Positions 27,001 through 41,049 are shown, counted from the stretch's first letter. The stretch is DNA of 64,000 bases from Certhia americana (GCA_018697195.1 CM031866.1:5157418-5221417); one strand, 5' to 3'. A program made the numbers and translations. The notes: generated by a model from the letters alone, not told the origin.

Positions 27001-29018
27001 TCTCCATTACAGAGGTGGGAAACACAAGGTTCCTTGAAGAGCCAAAGGGACCATGCCAGAAGTGCCACTCCTTCCAGGTGCCACTTCTTCAGGTGTCACC
27101 CCATCCTCTGTTCCAGCAGCTGTGCAGGGTGGGACAGATGCGATCCCATTGCTGTGAGACTGCTCACAGCTCTCCTCCTGTAGAGCTGGTCCCCAGGGGC
27201 TCAGCCACCAAGCTCAGGCTTCAAGCCCACAGGAATGATGCTGATACTCTGCTCTGACATCCTCCTGCTCCACAATTCCAGCATTGAGATGGATCACTTG
27301 TGGTTGAGCCAAACTTTTAAAAAGGCAGCCACTTCCTTTGCATTTTGCCCTGGGAAGAGGGCAACAACCTTAGTACCCTTTGCCCAAACCCAGGCAACAG
27401 CTCTTCTTGCTGCTCCTCACCCCACTGAAGTAGTGAGGGCATCAGGATCTCCTGTCTCAGGCTGCTGATCACTTGTTTGAACACCTTTCCTGGTCCAGGC
27501 AAGTCAGTTGAAACTTAAAATACATTTTCACTGCAGATGTCAACACCTGTGCTGGCTTCGGGCACACAAAACATAAGGGTAAAAAAAAAAAGGGCAAAAA
27601 AGGTGGTGGGATCAACACACCCAAGCTGGCTCTGCTCAAGGTCTGGAAATCATCTCTGTACAGAAATTTGCATTCACATGACAGGGATAATAGATGCCAC
27701 AGCTGAACCCCTGCTGAAAGTAGGGTGTTATTAGCTTGGCTCCTGCTGCATGTGCCTGTGCTGTTTCTAGGCCAGCACTCAAAAAATCTGCAAGTTACTG
27801 TACTGGCGCCATGAGGAGTTTGCAGCTTGGATTTGTGCCTCACTGGTGTGAAAAATTCATTTTATATTCTAGTGACCAGCTCTGAGGTTACTGACACAGT
27901 CCAAATTAATCACACGTTCAAGGTCAGGATTTTCAGGGCCCGAGAAGAGAGGGTACTGCACCATGCAGCAAGAGAAACAGCACATCACACTCCTAGCTGA
28001 GGCAAGGCACACATTTTTGGCAACCTCCTTCTCTCTGGCATCAAGCAGAAACTTTCCCGCCATCTCTTGTAGCCCACTGTGCATCTCCTTGCCACATTTC
28101 AGCAGCCACAGCATCCTGTGCCACTGGCCCTTGGCCAACACACAAGGCACAAAAACAAGTGTACCTGGGCACCTTTTGCAGGGTTTCACAGCTGTGCCAC
28201 AAACACGGCGATGCTCCAGGCTGCAAACAGAGCAAAGAGTACTCAGCAGCCACGGAAGATATCCTGTTTGGTTAGAAGCTGATACATCAGTGCAAAGCCA
28301 CAGCTTGTTTCAAAATAGCTTAAACCAGAAAAAGGTCACATGCCTCTGAAAGGTAAACGTGCATTTTCCACTACTCTGGTGAAACTGGGATCCACCCTGA
28401 CCAAGCACACTGCATAAAAACCCAAACCTCTAACGCAGGCACCCATTGCAGCAAACAGCAATGCAGGCAGGGCTGTCAATACTTTCCTCATTTGCTTCCT
28501 ACAGATCCTGCATGGGACACAGTGGGCTGACCCCCTTTCCCAGCTCCCCCGAGGAAGGGAAGGCGCAGTGCCCCATTTACAGCAGTGTGAACAAAAAGAT
28601 CACTGGGGTGTCATTTACAGCTACCCCCTCACGTTCATCATGGAAAGTCAGCCTGAGTCACCAAGAGCTCAAAGCTGACCCAGGTACAGAGCCAGGGCAC
28701 ATGGAACTGCCTAAGCAGAACATGAAAGGCTTTTTCTGTTGCTCTAAAACAGATGCACACCACAGCCAAAATCTAGGTTTTTAACCTTTTAAATCCCCAA
28801 CCTACAGTGATATTATAATCACAACCACAGGCTTAGTGTTCATACAAGCTTTCTGCCTCCAAGTCTGCTGTTCAATACTGACCTCATTGTGTGAAAGCAG
28901 GTGGTATTTTAGTCCCTGACAAGGTATCCACATAAAAACACACAGTGCTAGAACCCATTTTTAGCACAAACTTTCCTTGAGTAGCACACTTACAACGAAG
29001 CCAGTAGATATTTGAATC

Positions 29019-29038
29019 CTTACTTACTTACTTACTTA
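29019..29038. repeat. (CTTA)5 microsatellite
   Basis: Five perfect CTTA units in intron 1. Confidence 0.95.
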
Positions 29039-32000
29039 TTTTTAAATGTTATGTCATTTTCACTGGCAGCCAAATAACACATCATAAACATGCAAAGAAG
29101 CACAAACCTCAACCCTGTAGCTGCATTTCTTCATGCTTTAAAAACTGTAGCACGGAACAGTGCTGCCGGCACATTTCAGACCTGGAGGATGAAGAATTCC
29201 ACGTGGAATGAGAGCACAGCAGCAGGGGCTGATGAGCAGGGGCAGCCAATCTCTCTGTCAAAGTAAACAGCCAAGGGAAAGCTGCTGGAACATCTTTGAC
29301 ACGTTCAGAGATGGATGTCTTTTTTTCCCCGTGGCCAGCAAGTAGGTGTCTATAGCCAGATGAAGAGGAATTCAAAGTGTGTAATTTAAATGTAGGCTCC
29401 TACAGCACTCCTGGCCACAGACAGAACTGGCAGCAGGATTCACACCTGGGTCTGGAACTCTGCAAACTGGGCACCATCATGCTGGGTTCCAGCTGAGAGG
29501 AGATGAAATTCACGTTGCTGGAAGATTTTTAACAGGAAAACCCCCTTCCTGTATACTATCACATGGACTATGTACTACCTCTGGAGAGGCACAATCCCAA
29601 GCTGTCGCACCACAACACCCTCCCTTCTCCACCTCCACAACTTGAATGCAGGTTTGCTTGTTCATCTAATAAAACACTTCCTAACACAACACTTCCATGC
29701 CTGCAGAGAAGGCTTTCTACTATAAACAGGGCACTTACTACACAGAAACCATAATGCAAGCCTGCTGAGGAAACCCGTCACGCAAAGGGCTTCACGTTAT
29801 CTTAATTTGTGATCAAGAGCTGAACTCAGGGCTAAGGGCTGCACCCGAGTTATGCCACAGTGCAGATGAAGAAGCAAGGCCTGTGGAGCTGGCTGCTGAA
29901 GCATTCCCAGCTGCCAGGCATGAACCAGGGCAGAAGTGACACAGGCAGGACACTCTGAGGCAGCATTAATAAAAGCTTTGAAGGAAGCCGAATTCAGTTT
30001 TCACGGTTGGAGGAGGACAGTGATTATATAAAGGCTATATACTGGGAGAGGAGCTTTTCTGACAAGTCCTACTACTTTTCTCTCTCCTGCTCTGGCTCTG
30101 CTGATATCTCTCCGGCTCTACTCCCTCTCCAGCAGAAAGGATGCCTGGCTGCAACAAATGGGAACTCGACTTATGGAGAAGTTTGAGGCTTTTCTCATCT
30201 ACCAGTGCAACAAATGCTTAAATTTAGTAAGCACTGGGGCAGAGGAAGCCATTTAAAAGGGAAACAACAAAATGGCCACATTGTACTGCCATTCCACAGC
30301 ACTTTGTAACAACTCATAAAAAAATACTGAATTACTGTAAACTTCTGCTCATAGAATTGGGGTCTCTCTAGCACCTAACTAGAAACCCCCCAAGCTTTCC
30401 CCAGAGCCACATGTGCTGTTTGCTTATTTATCCCCACCTCACACCCTGCAGCCCACACAAGCACTGTCTGTGTCATCCTGCTTATTTGCCAAGTAACACC
30501 CTCCTATAAAGCTGTTCACAAACAACTCATTTCTCTTTTTGTGTCACCTCTGTGCCATACCAAGGGTACAAACAGGAGCCGTGTGTTGGCTGCTGCCAAA
30601 CTTCCCAGTAAAGGGAGAGGCAGGTTGGGAAGTGAAGAAGGAGGGCCATGGTGTAAACAGACGAGTCATGGCTTGAAGGTGATCTTAAATCTATTTACTG
30701 TAGAATCACCAGACCCTGAGAAACTTTAATGAGCACACGCAAGGAAAACAGAAGTTCCCACCTCTTCTATTTACCTACCAGAGACTGACATGAGCAAAGC
30801 CACAATAGGAGAGGGGTTTCCATAGAGGATCCCAGCTCCTAGGGACATACCAGATTCTGGGAGGAATCCATCGTTCAGGCACTTGAGAGTGGGAATGGTT
30901 TTGCACTCAGCCTTCAACACAAAGCCAGAGACATCCACTAATGGTTACTGTAGCCAACAGGAGCACTCTCTCTTCTCTCCTTCAGTCTTCCCAGTCTGGG
31001 TTCTCTCAACCTCCACAGCCATTTCAAATCCCATGTTTTCATCTCCTTCCAGTTCTTCACTCATCCTTTGCAGACAGCTTCTACGTGAAGTTAATTCTCT
31101 TTATAGTCAGTTTCTCCTGGGTTCCTGCCTCCCCAAGGTACTAATTACAATACAGTTTATTAGCCAGGCATATAACATTTGGACTCTAATTTTGCCCTGC
31201 TTTAAAGGAAGCTAGACACCACTGAGACAGTAACAGGCAAGGATATTTTTCAAAAGCACTTTAGAACTTCTTTGGAAAAAGAGTCCCATTTTCAAAGAGA
31301 CACTTGGAGTAAGTCACTTCTGTCAATGACAGTATGGCTCAGAAAACATCCTTGAAAATAACATCCTCAGGCTCTTTTAAAATCCACCACTTACCAAAGA
31401 GTGAGCAAAGCAGTCCCAAGTAGTCTCTTCCAGAAAAGCCTCCAAATTTAGCAAAAAGCTAAATGTTTCAGCCCTGACTTTTCAGGCAGGTGTGAAGGAA
31501 ACAGGGATACCGTTCAGCAACAAGGCTGCATCATCACAGGCAGGATAGCACAAAATTACCACCCCATTAATTAATTTAGTTCAGCCTATTATGATAACTG
31601 CTAGAGACCTGGTTCAGGGCCCAAGCCTGGGGGCCTCTTTCATCCCAGTTACCACTACAGGAGCAGCTCAGTGTCCACCATGGAACCTGACAATAACACA
31701 GCTAGCACATTTGCTGATTGACAGAGAAAGCCCAAAGAAGACCTGGAGATGTCCATGACAAAGCCAGGAAAAGAGCCCAAGCATGCCTGGTCTGCACCTT
31801 CATCACAAAATCCAAATAGTAGTTGTTCCTCAGCCAACAAGAGTTACCCCATGGGCTAAGCTGTCCTCTCCCAAGTCTACCACATGTCACATTGTCCAAA
31901 TGCGAATAAATCCAGATTTCTCTGGGCACAAATATTAGTCTTGATGGATGAAGGGAGTTTGGACATGACAGGTCTGGACAACCAGCTGCAAAGTAAGAGC

Positions 32001-32955
32001 TTGGCTTGAAAACATTACCCACACGTGGCAGGAATGTTCCTCTGTTGCTGCCAAGATGCCACCATCAACAGAACCATCAACCTCACCAGTACTGGTTCAC
32101 AGGAATCAAGTTGTTGCTCCACCATTATTTAATCTCTCACTAGCTTGAACAGTGGGGGCGTGGAGGAGGTCAGGGAAATACAAATGACAGGACCCCTGGA
32201 AACACTCCATGAACCTAATATTTTATGACACTGTCTGGATACCAAGAGTTCTGAAAACAATCAGGATGCTGAGAATCAAATTGAAAGTTTCTGAATCTAT
32301 GCAATATAGGGGGCAAATAAAGAAGGAACCAAATGTGACTTTAGTTTCATTTGCACTTCCAGTGTAGCAAAGTTCTGTGCACCTCTTAAAGATCCTTGAA
32401 GCCTCAGTGTGATGCCTAACAGAAATCTATAAAGACTTGATCAATCAACTTGTAACTTGAGTACAAGTATTGGAGCAGCCAGACACACTCCATTCATGTC
32501 AAAAGGCATGGTTAGCTAAACCAGATGACTACACTTTGCCACAATCAATTTGCAGAACATTTTTGTCCATTTTGGCCAACCACTTCCCCAAACTGTAACG
32601 CCAACTCAAAGCAAGTCAGTTTGAACACGGATACAGAAGTACTGAGGGGGAAGCTTTGCAGGAGAACCTAGGAAAAAACTTCCATCTATGAGACCATACA
32701 AGCTTCTACCAAATCCCAGAAAGAACTCTACATCCAGATTTACCTTTAATTTGTACCCTGCTAACCAGTGGCTCATTGGATACCTGCCCACAGATACCAA
32801 AGATGCAGTCTATTAATGTGGGAGTATCTGGAAAACCTAGATAACAACATGGGACCCTGAGCACTATTCAGGGATAGACTTCAAAAGTTTGCAATCTGAA
32901 AACACACAGAACTGATTCTAGAGGCTGCATCCAGTGTTTCCCAAGAGTCATTATA

Positions 32956-33011
32956 TACAACTACAGTAATTCATTAGGGATCTTACAACTACAGTAATTC
33001 ATTAGAGATCT
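32956..33011. repeat. 28-bp tandem duplication
   Basis: Two directly adjacent 28-base copies (32956-32983 and 32984-33011) beginning tacaactacagtaattcatt differ at one base (ggg versus gag near the end). The near identity suggests a fairly recent slippage or duplication event in intron 1. Confidence 0.95.
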
Positions 33012-34669
33012 ATTTAAGTAAGAAGGCAAAATAAAAATTCTGGCATAAAACTTCTCCAGCATTGAATTAAGCTGAATAATTCAAATCAATAAATGCCATC
33101 TTAAATATGGGAGGCTGCACCATAAGGCCCAAATGCTTCCACAAGAAACAGCAAGAAAAAAAATTGAAACTTCTGTCTTCTTGCTAAGGAAGAGCAAGAA
33201 CTGAGACTAAGTGCAATACAGTAGCCTTGATGCATCCTAATCCATGGAAAACACTGAACTTCTGTACAGGGCCAGCATCTGAGAAAGCTTCTGCAGTTGT
33301 GCCAAATGACACAGCAAACCCACAAAACTGTGCCTCTAGCACATGGCTTGCTGGTATGGCTTAACTTCAATAGCCATCAAATACCTCCCAAGCTGATTTT
33401 GGAATCCATTCATTCACACAGTGATTTGCCAATGCAGAAGCAGCCTCAATTAAGCAAATTAACTCATGGAAGTGAACAGTTTATCTAGCTCCATGGAATA
33501 GTTGAACACTTTGAGTGTTTGCTCTCAAGCTCTCTGAAGCTGGCAGGTTTGAATCCTGAGGACTGGGGGAAAGCTGTTCAGTAACCCTAAGCAGCTCCTT
33601 TGAGCTACAATGTTTTAATAGTATTAAATATCACAGGCCATAGAAAGAGAACGAACAAAACCCAAACCCCAGCCCAGACTAGCATCACAGTCCTGTCACC
33701 CAAGGGCTCAAGCAGTCATGGGGTTTTGGTATCCTATTTTGATATAAAAAATAGAGATTTGTGGTCCAAGCACACCTCTTTGGACAAGAACACAAGACAA
33801 GGCAGATTCCTGCAGGAACACAACTGAGCTCAGTAGGCATTCCCTGCACTGAGCACCTTGGATGAGACCATCTACGGGATCACCCAAAGAGTCATCACTG
33901 CCCTTCACAAACAACCACCCCGAGACAAGGCATCCCTTCAGCTGAAGCTCCTGTGCCTCAGCCAGCAGCTGCACTGACTTCAGACATAAGGACCTGCATT
34001 ATAACTAGCCATAGGCAGCAGGAAACAAAGTGTGCATCTCATGCAGAGGCTGAAAGGCCCATTGTAATTAACCACTCTCAGCCCTGTACGCTGGACAAGA
34101 CAAAAACAAACCCCACAGTTTTCCTTTGCTGGTAAGCCCTAAAAACACTGTCCACTAACTCTCATAAAGGGCCTGTATGTCCAGTACTTTCTCTGGTCAC
34201 AAGCTAGAGCATTTGGCATAGGCTATGGGAAGGTTAATTCCCACAAAAATCATGTTTTAGAGACAATGCCTGCAGGACAGAAAGAATACCACTATGTGTT
34301 TAATCACACAGACATGCCTCTCCTTGGGCTGAACCTTGCTGCCCAGTGGGACACCACAAAAACCAGTGACTGATCACCAAGTGCAGACAGGACCAAAGCA
34401 CAAGGGAAACCATTTACCCAGCAGCAGCAAACTCTGCTGCAAAGAGCACATCAGTGCTCAAACGTGATTAATGGTTTACTTTAGCTCATGGCGAGGGTGG
34501 ATGCTCTCCCAGCAGAGCACAGTGAGGATCTGACAGAGATATACTCCCAGAGAGCCTAGGGGAAAGAAAAAGGGACGGGGGGAATATGGTATTTTGATTT
34601 TTGGATTTGTTTTAAACATCAAAATCTATTCTAATTGGCAATGAAAATTAACTTTCACAGGTCAAGTCT

Positions 34670-34808
34670 GTTTTATCCCTGACAGTAATTGCTTTATCTC
34701 AACCCACAAGCTTTTTCACCTCATTTTCTACCCCCACTGTGTTGATGAGGGAGTGAGAGAGAAGCTGGGTGGGAATCTGGCTGCAGACCAAGGTTAGCAC
34801 ACCACAAC
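34670..34808 (+). mobile_element. Avian endogenous retrovirus LTR fragment (3' part)
   Basis: The segment tctcaacccacaagcttt (34697-34714), followed by a C-rich stretch, a gagggagtgagagag block, ctgggtggg and a ggttagcacaccacaac end, follows the 3' half of common bird LTRs as I recall them. An 18-base core is shared with 57683-57700 in this window with two mismatches. No internal viral genes lie next to it. It lies antisense to SLCO3A1 in intron 1. Family assignment is not possible here. Confidence 0.5.
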
Positions 34809-36127
34809 ATCTCACCAAGCAAGGTTGACACCCTTTAACAAGAAAAGAGTTAAAGCTTAAAGAATAACTTGGAGAAAATAGCTTTCCTAAGTCACAATGA
34901 TTACAGGTCTTCCTGCAACTCAGTGAAATGCGAAGCAAGCTGTAGGATTGAAAAACTGGAAGTCTTAAGTTTCTCCTCTTTAAAAATCAAACCTTACTTA
35001 CCTACTGTTATTTTTCTGTTGTTTCCAAATTACTGGGTAGGAAAGGATCCATCTCTAATTCGGCACCTCAATGCATCATCACACAACACTCAGACCATGT
35101 CAGGATAAGAAGTGAGCATGTTTCCAGCAGATGAAACTCATTAGCAGGGCACAAGAAGCAACAGGACACCACTGAGGGCATTCCCCTTTCATGTTTTTCA
35201 AAATAATTTTCTTTCAGTCAGTATTTTAGCTTCTCTCTTGGAAAGCTTTAAATGCTTGCCCTGCCCTCTTCTCTCTTGGCATTTCTCAGTGTAGACAGGC
35301 ACATGTGCACATACACCTCTGGTATTTTTCAGAGGTACAGGGACTTGCCCTGCTACTGTCCCAAGCAAGGCACATGCCAGTCCTCCTGCATCTCCCTTCA
35401 GAGATTCCTGTCAAGCCAAAGCATGAGGTTTAGTCCACATTCCAGCACTAAGCAAATCTCTGGTCTCCTGCTAATGATGTGCCAAACTATGTTTGCAAGA
35501 AGCTGAGAAGTGGAAAGAGATAGCAACTATTTCATATCCACCTTTTCAGAAATAAAAAACAAGAACTCCAGACAATCTTTCTGCAGCCCTTTCTGGTAAA
35601 GTTCCACCACAGAAAACAAATACCATTCATTGTTTAACAGTACACGTTGCAAAACTATTAAGTTATGATGTTTTCTCACTCCCTGTTATTCCTTTGGAGA
35701 ATTAAAGGGAAGAAATAAATCTGAAACTACAGAAAATTCAAAACTCTGTCCTGCTATGGCAAACAGGCCCACCACTGCTATCTCTGGCCATGCTGTGTTT
35801 GAACATAAGTGCTCCTGCCAGCTGAGAGCATGAAAAACTGCATCTAATACAGGTTCCAAGACTACTCCAGGAAAAACACTTACTTTTCACCTCAAACATA
35901 AATTCATAGAGTAATTCCTCTGTTTTAGGAATGCAGAGGGCACCACTAGCTGTCACCCTCCACTGTAAAGCAATTCCACATTGTTTCATGAAGTTTTGCA
36001 GGTATTAAAATGTTCGGTATCACCCTGAAATCCACACATGCAACACACATTTCAAGGTTGTTTCTTCTATACTGACCCAAACCCAATTGCTGATTTCAAT
36101 TCAGCCAAAAGTCTTTCAGTGAGGGAC

Positions 36128-36144
36128 AAAAAAAAAAAAAAAAA
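36128..36144 (+). repeat. Poly(A) homopolymer (17 A)
   Basis: Uninterrupted A-run followed by G and five more A, in intron 1; poly(U) in the sense transcript. Confidence 0.95.
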
Positions 36145-37519
36145 GAAAAAGTATGCCACAAATATACCACTATTCATCTCTGAAAATGAAAAGTGAACGA
36201 TTTCTGAAAGGTTTCTGTATTCTTCCACACCCACACCACACATCTCCTCTTAATAGCCGAGCTTTCTTTCAGTTTCCTTATGGTGGAATTTGTAGGTGCC
36301 TTTAAAGAAAAAACAACTGAAGAAAATGTTGGATTCAGACGCAAACATCAAAGCACCAAAAAACAAACCTGCCACAGTTGCTTCAGAAACTGGGTGAGTC
36401 ATGAAGACCTCAATACAACTGAATTATGCAGTTTCTGTCAAAAACTTCACTGTCATTTGATGGATCACCATAAAACAAAATTTTAAATCTTTTTTTACTT
36501 TCAGTAAACTAAGGAATTATGAATTATACCAGTGAACAGCATGGTAAGTGTTTCAAAGGACACTTAAATATTAAAAATAAGCCAGTTCCAGCAATCCTTG
36601 CCCAGGAAACAGATGTAGCACAGAATAACAGCTCCTATGCTCCCACACTGGTCCTCAAAGCCACTTATCTAAGAGCCACTGTGCCTGTAAATATGCAGAA
36701 ATCATCCAAGTGGTAGCTGCAGACACCAAGATGGTGTTAAAAAAATATAGGGAAATCAGCTGGCTGCTTGGTGAGGTTTTGAAACGTTACTATGAAGAGA
36801 GAGGCAACAGAGGGGAAAAACAGAAACCAAAGCAAATTCCTTTTCTTCTTGAAAATAACAAGGATGATAAACATTCAAGCAAACCAGAAATAAATATTTT
36901 GCTTTTACACTGCAGTCATCTAAAATAACTGACTGTGTTCAAGCACTGCTGCAACAGAAGCTCAGTAAAAGATCTTCAATACAGTGGGCACTATGCAACA
37001 GCAGGAGAGGGCTGCCTGCCTCACTTCAGCAAGAAATACTCATGTGGCAAAATGCTGAAGCACATCTAATCAAGAATAAGGCTGGGAAAAAAAGAAAAAA
37101 AGTTGCTAACTGAAGAGCTTAGAAAATCTGATTTTAGTTCTGAGGTGTTTCCTAGTTTGCTGAGGAGAGGCAGATCCAGACCTGTGTTCTAAGTCTGTAC
37201 CTCTGTATGATTAAAACTGCATACCTGCTTAACATCTGGGGAAAAGGCACATTCCTTTTCCCCATCCTCTCAAACAGAAAAAGCTTGGACGCAGGCACTA
37301 TCTCTCTGAATGCTACAGAATACTTCCCACAACAGGGCAGAGCCCTCCCAGCACGGATGGGAGGAGTGACAGACACCCCAGGAGCTTCCTCAACAGCCTG
37401 CAATCACTATTGATCCTACTGACAGCACATGGAGCAGGGCACTGTGAAATCTCTACTCAGTGGAGCAGGCACCACTATTTGCTTTGCACTGCCTATCTAC
37501 AAAGAGACAGAGTGTCTAG

Positions 37520-37640
37520 TGATTGTTCCAAGGTGACCTGGAGACGGGACCCTTGGGGTTCTAGTCCTGGTTTTGCTGCAGAGCTATAATGAAGCCTTGT
37601 AAATCAAAATCAGTGGCCCATTTTCCTGTGCAATAGGAAA
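37520..37640 (+). repeat. Possible MIR-like relic
   Basis: The stretch cttggggttctagtcctggt and the following ttttgctgcagagctat resemble the MIR motif of the type gggttctagtcc-ctctgcc. The flanks are too diverged to extend it with confidence. Confidence 0.35.
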
Positions 37641-39330
37641 AATTAAGGATTCCAAACTTCACTGGAGCACTTAAAGGAGTTACTACACAAAGTACTATCA
37701 CGTTTATTTAAACTGCTTTGGATGATGCTTAAATTACAACACTTGTAGTTTCATCTGGTGTTGATCAGGAGACGAAGCTACACTAACTCATCCAAGGTGC
37801 AACCTCACCCACTTAATAGTTTGCCATTGTTTGGTCTTCCTGTGAAGGAACAGCAGGAGACCAAGGAGTCTACAAGTAAGGATTAGAATACACAGAGGAC
37901 AAATTCTTCTTGATGAACTACAGAATAACCCTTCTGAAGCAATAAATTTGCACTGCTTTAGCAGGACAGAAGTTGCCTTTTCGTCCTTTACAATATCCTG
38001 AAAGTAAGGGAAAAGAAAGCCCACGCAAACCTGACAGACACCCCTTTCTGGGAAATAGGGAGTATCTGCTCTGCCTTACAGAGAAGGGGAGGGATCACAG
38101 TTCCACTGAGATCTCTCTGGGACAGGGGCTACAGGACCACTATGACAGAGTCACACTGCAAGAAGTTCCTAAGCATGAATGGCATCAGCCCGTCAGATCA
38201 CTGCATCCTCTGCTCCAATTCAAGATCCATTTAAAACCTCAGCTGCAGGAATACTGCAGACCATTAAACCACACAGAGCCTGTCACACAGGCACCCTGCA
38301 AGAGCTAGAGGGATTCTGGAAGCGAAGGCTGGCCGTGAGAAATGACACTTTGGTTTTACGATGGACCATAACATTTCTAACTGTTCTTTCTTTTACCAGC
38401 ATCACTTGGCCCTTGCAGAGAAATGGAAGAACTGCCAAACTTTCTGCTAAAAAATAATAAAAACACTAAAATCAATTAGTCCACATTTAGACATCAAGTG
38501 CGTTTTGCCTTTAAATTCATCTAACCAAGAAGACAACAGATTGTAAATTGCAAATTGCACATAATACATAATGTAAGGGATAAGCATGTTATCTACACTG
38601 CTTCATCTACTAGTGGCAGATAGAAATACCCCTTTCTCCCAATCAACATATAAGTGCCAGCTACAAGTTTTCTTGGAACTCAAAAATCCACACTTGGATT
38701 GGAATTTGTTTCTATAACTTAAATAAAGTTTTTATATTAATGTGTCCATGCCACACTCCTGATGCACACCCCACAGGAATTTCTGCTCCACCCTGCAGTC
38801 AGAGACCCCCCAAAAATATCAAAAGGCTTCTTCGAGAAGAAATATGAATGTAGTCAAGAGAGCTAGTTTAGAATAACTTTCTGTGCAACTCAGCTGCAGA
38901 ACAGACAATATTCTCTAATGGGAAAGGCACACTAGAAACAACCTTCCAGAAATAACATTGCCAGCAAAGATACATTAAAGGAAAATGAACGGTAAGCAAT
39001 AACCAGCCAATGCTTGGCAATATTCATCCCCACTAAAACGTTTATTTTCACTCCATGGGTTTCTTCCCCTTTAACTACCCCAGTGACAAATAAATTATGA
39101 ATATTATAGCTAATTTATAACTCAGCACGGCTGAGGATGGAGAGAAAAGACAGCAGTATTTTCAAGCTGATTCATATTCTAGAAAAACAAATACTTTATT
39201 AAAAACAATAATAAATTAAAAAAGAAAAAGTGCTCTTGTAGTTAAAGTCTGCCCATGCCTAAGCCATTCAGGCTCTGCTGCTGCTGCCAACCACTCAAAT
39301 GCTTTATCAATAGCTTCAGAAACAGAATCA

Positions 39331-39370
39331 AGCTCTTAATCTCTGCCTCAGTTTCCCCAGCTGTGACACT
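39331..39370 (+). repeat. Short MIR-like segment
   Basis: The segment ctcttaatctctgcctcagt followed by ttccccagctgtgacac matches the conserved MIR block around cctcagtttccccatctg. It is only about 40 bases, so chance or another source is possible. Confidence 0.35.
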
Positions 39371-40934
39371 TCTCCCACCCCATCCATTCAGACTGCAAAT
39401 ACACAGAGGCAAATTCTATTGTGCAGCACCAAGGACAACAGAAAGCTCTGAAGCACTGCAGTATCCCAAAAACTGACTTTAATGACATCCTACATGCAGA
39501 TCTTGCCAGATTTCAAGGAGGATTTAATCAGGTCTCTACCACAGAACACAGCATTGTATTTTTTATATTAACATGGGAGAGAAAGGGGTTGCACAGCAAA
39601 GCAACTTAAAAAATCCAAGAGCCAGATTCTGCTGTTAACCCCTCAGTTCCCAGCTGTTCATCACACAGGGCCTCTACTTCTGTTTGTTCCACCAGGAACC
39701 CTTTGGTGATTAACTTCTGTATTTATCTTTGATACTTATCCTTTTCCTGAAGATGGAATTTCAAGACTTTCATTGATATCTCAAACCCCAGCAGCAATAA
39801 AACCGCACAGAAGGAGCCTGTCTCAGAGACCACATACACACACACTCTCACCTGGAGTCACACAGCTAATTTTACTGCAGACACTTGGTTAAGAGAGTTT
39901 TTGCAGGCTGCAGTCAAACACTGCTTCATGGGCAAAGCTCTCCTTAGGAAGTTAAGCATGGCTCAAAAGTTTTCATTCATCAAAACAAGAAACAATTTGG
40001 CATTCATTCCCACGCAAACACCAATGCACCCTCCTTGGGAGGGACCAATTATTTTCCTTTCCATCCCATGCTCAGGCCAGTCATCCCCTATCACTTGATA
40101 AAACAAATGAATAGCTGCATTCAAAGCTGTAGCAAACAGAGACAGCTCAGTAAAAACAGCTCCCCAGAGCACACCACAGAACTGGTTCCCAACGCGCTTC
40201 CCATATGCATGCCCTTTATCTAAAGAAGCCCATGACTTTGGCAGATGTTGGATGCTTGCAACTAGGTCAGTTTGAACCAGAGTGAGTCGAGGCTAAAGGC
40301 TAGGGAGAGAAATTAAACTGCACTCCTGCTCTACAAACTGTGGCTGTCAAACCGAGAGCTCTTTGCCTTCTGCTCAAGCAATGATTTCACCACTGGCTAG
40401 GCAAAAGATCTGACTGGCAGGGTGATGAAATGCCTCAGCGATGAACCGTCAGGAGCACTTGGAACGTTATTACCAGTAAAAATATTCCAAAATATAGTGC
40501 ACGTAGGAATTCATGGTGAGGGAGGTAGACAGGCAGGAAAGTGTTGCCAAGGTATGTGAATCAGCCTTATCGAAATCCTCATCGCTGCACGGCTGGCATG
40601 ACTGATCACACTGCTGCATCCACCCGAAAGGCAGAAGGCTCCAGCTGGAGAACGGAGGCTCCAGCCCTTCCCTCCTGGTGCCATCTGCACCAGTCACCCT
40701 CAGCTCTTTAATCCACTGCCCAGCGCCGCAGGAGAGTAACTGCAGGTGGAAATCAGATGGGCTTTCAAAAGTTGCTGCAAAAATCCTGAGTAACTTCTGC
40801 AGCAGGAATGCCTGCAGACTACAAGCAGCATTTTCCCCACTGCCACTGCAGTTGCTGGGAAATTCAAGTTTCCAAAAGCACGCAGGAGCAATTAGATGAA
40901 GCCAAATAAATGTGTACACAAAACCTTACACGAA

Positions 40935-41003
40935 TATGCAAATAATAGGGTGTATTCAGCAGCCCCAGAAATTAAAGCAGCAGCGCAGGCTTGTATTTGC
41001 ATA
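40935..41003. promoter_or_regulatory. Inverted pair of octamer (POU-type) motifs
   Basis: TATGCAAATA at 40935-40944 and its exact inverse, TATTTGCATA, at 40994-41003 flank 49 bases that include an A/G-rich core. Each contains a perfect octamer, ATGCAAAT or ATTTGCAT, the binding site of OCT/POU factors. It sits about 3 kb inside intron 1. An enhancer role is inferred. Confidence 0.35.
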
Positions 41004-41049
41004 AACTATGCAGGATATGGCACCAAATAATTTTGGAACATGTGCATTT

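Larger units (their letters stand above)
24086..34669. other. Intron 1 interior, nothing recognised except small repeats
   Basis: Ordinary single-copy intronic sequence with A-runs near 24.75 and 27.58 kb, the CTTA microsatellite and the 28-bp duplication. No exon-like frame and no RNA gene was recognised. Confidence 0.6.
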
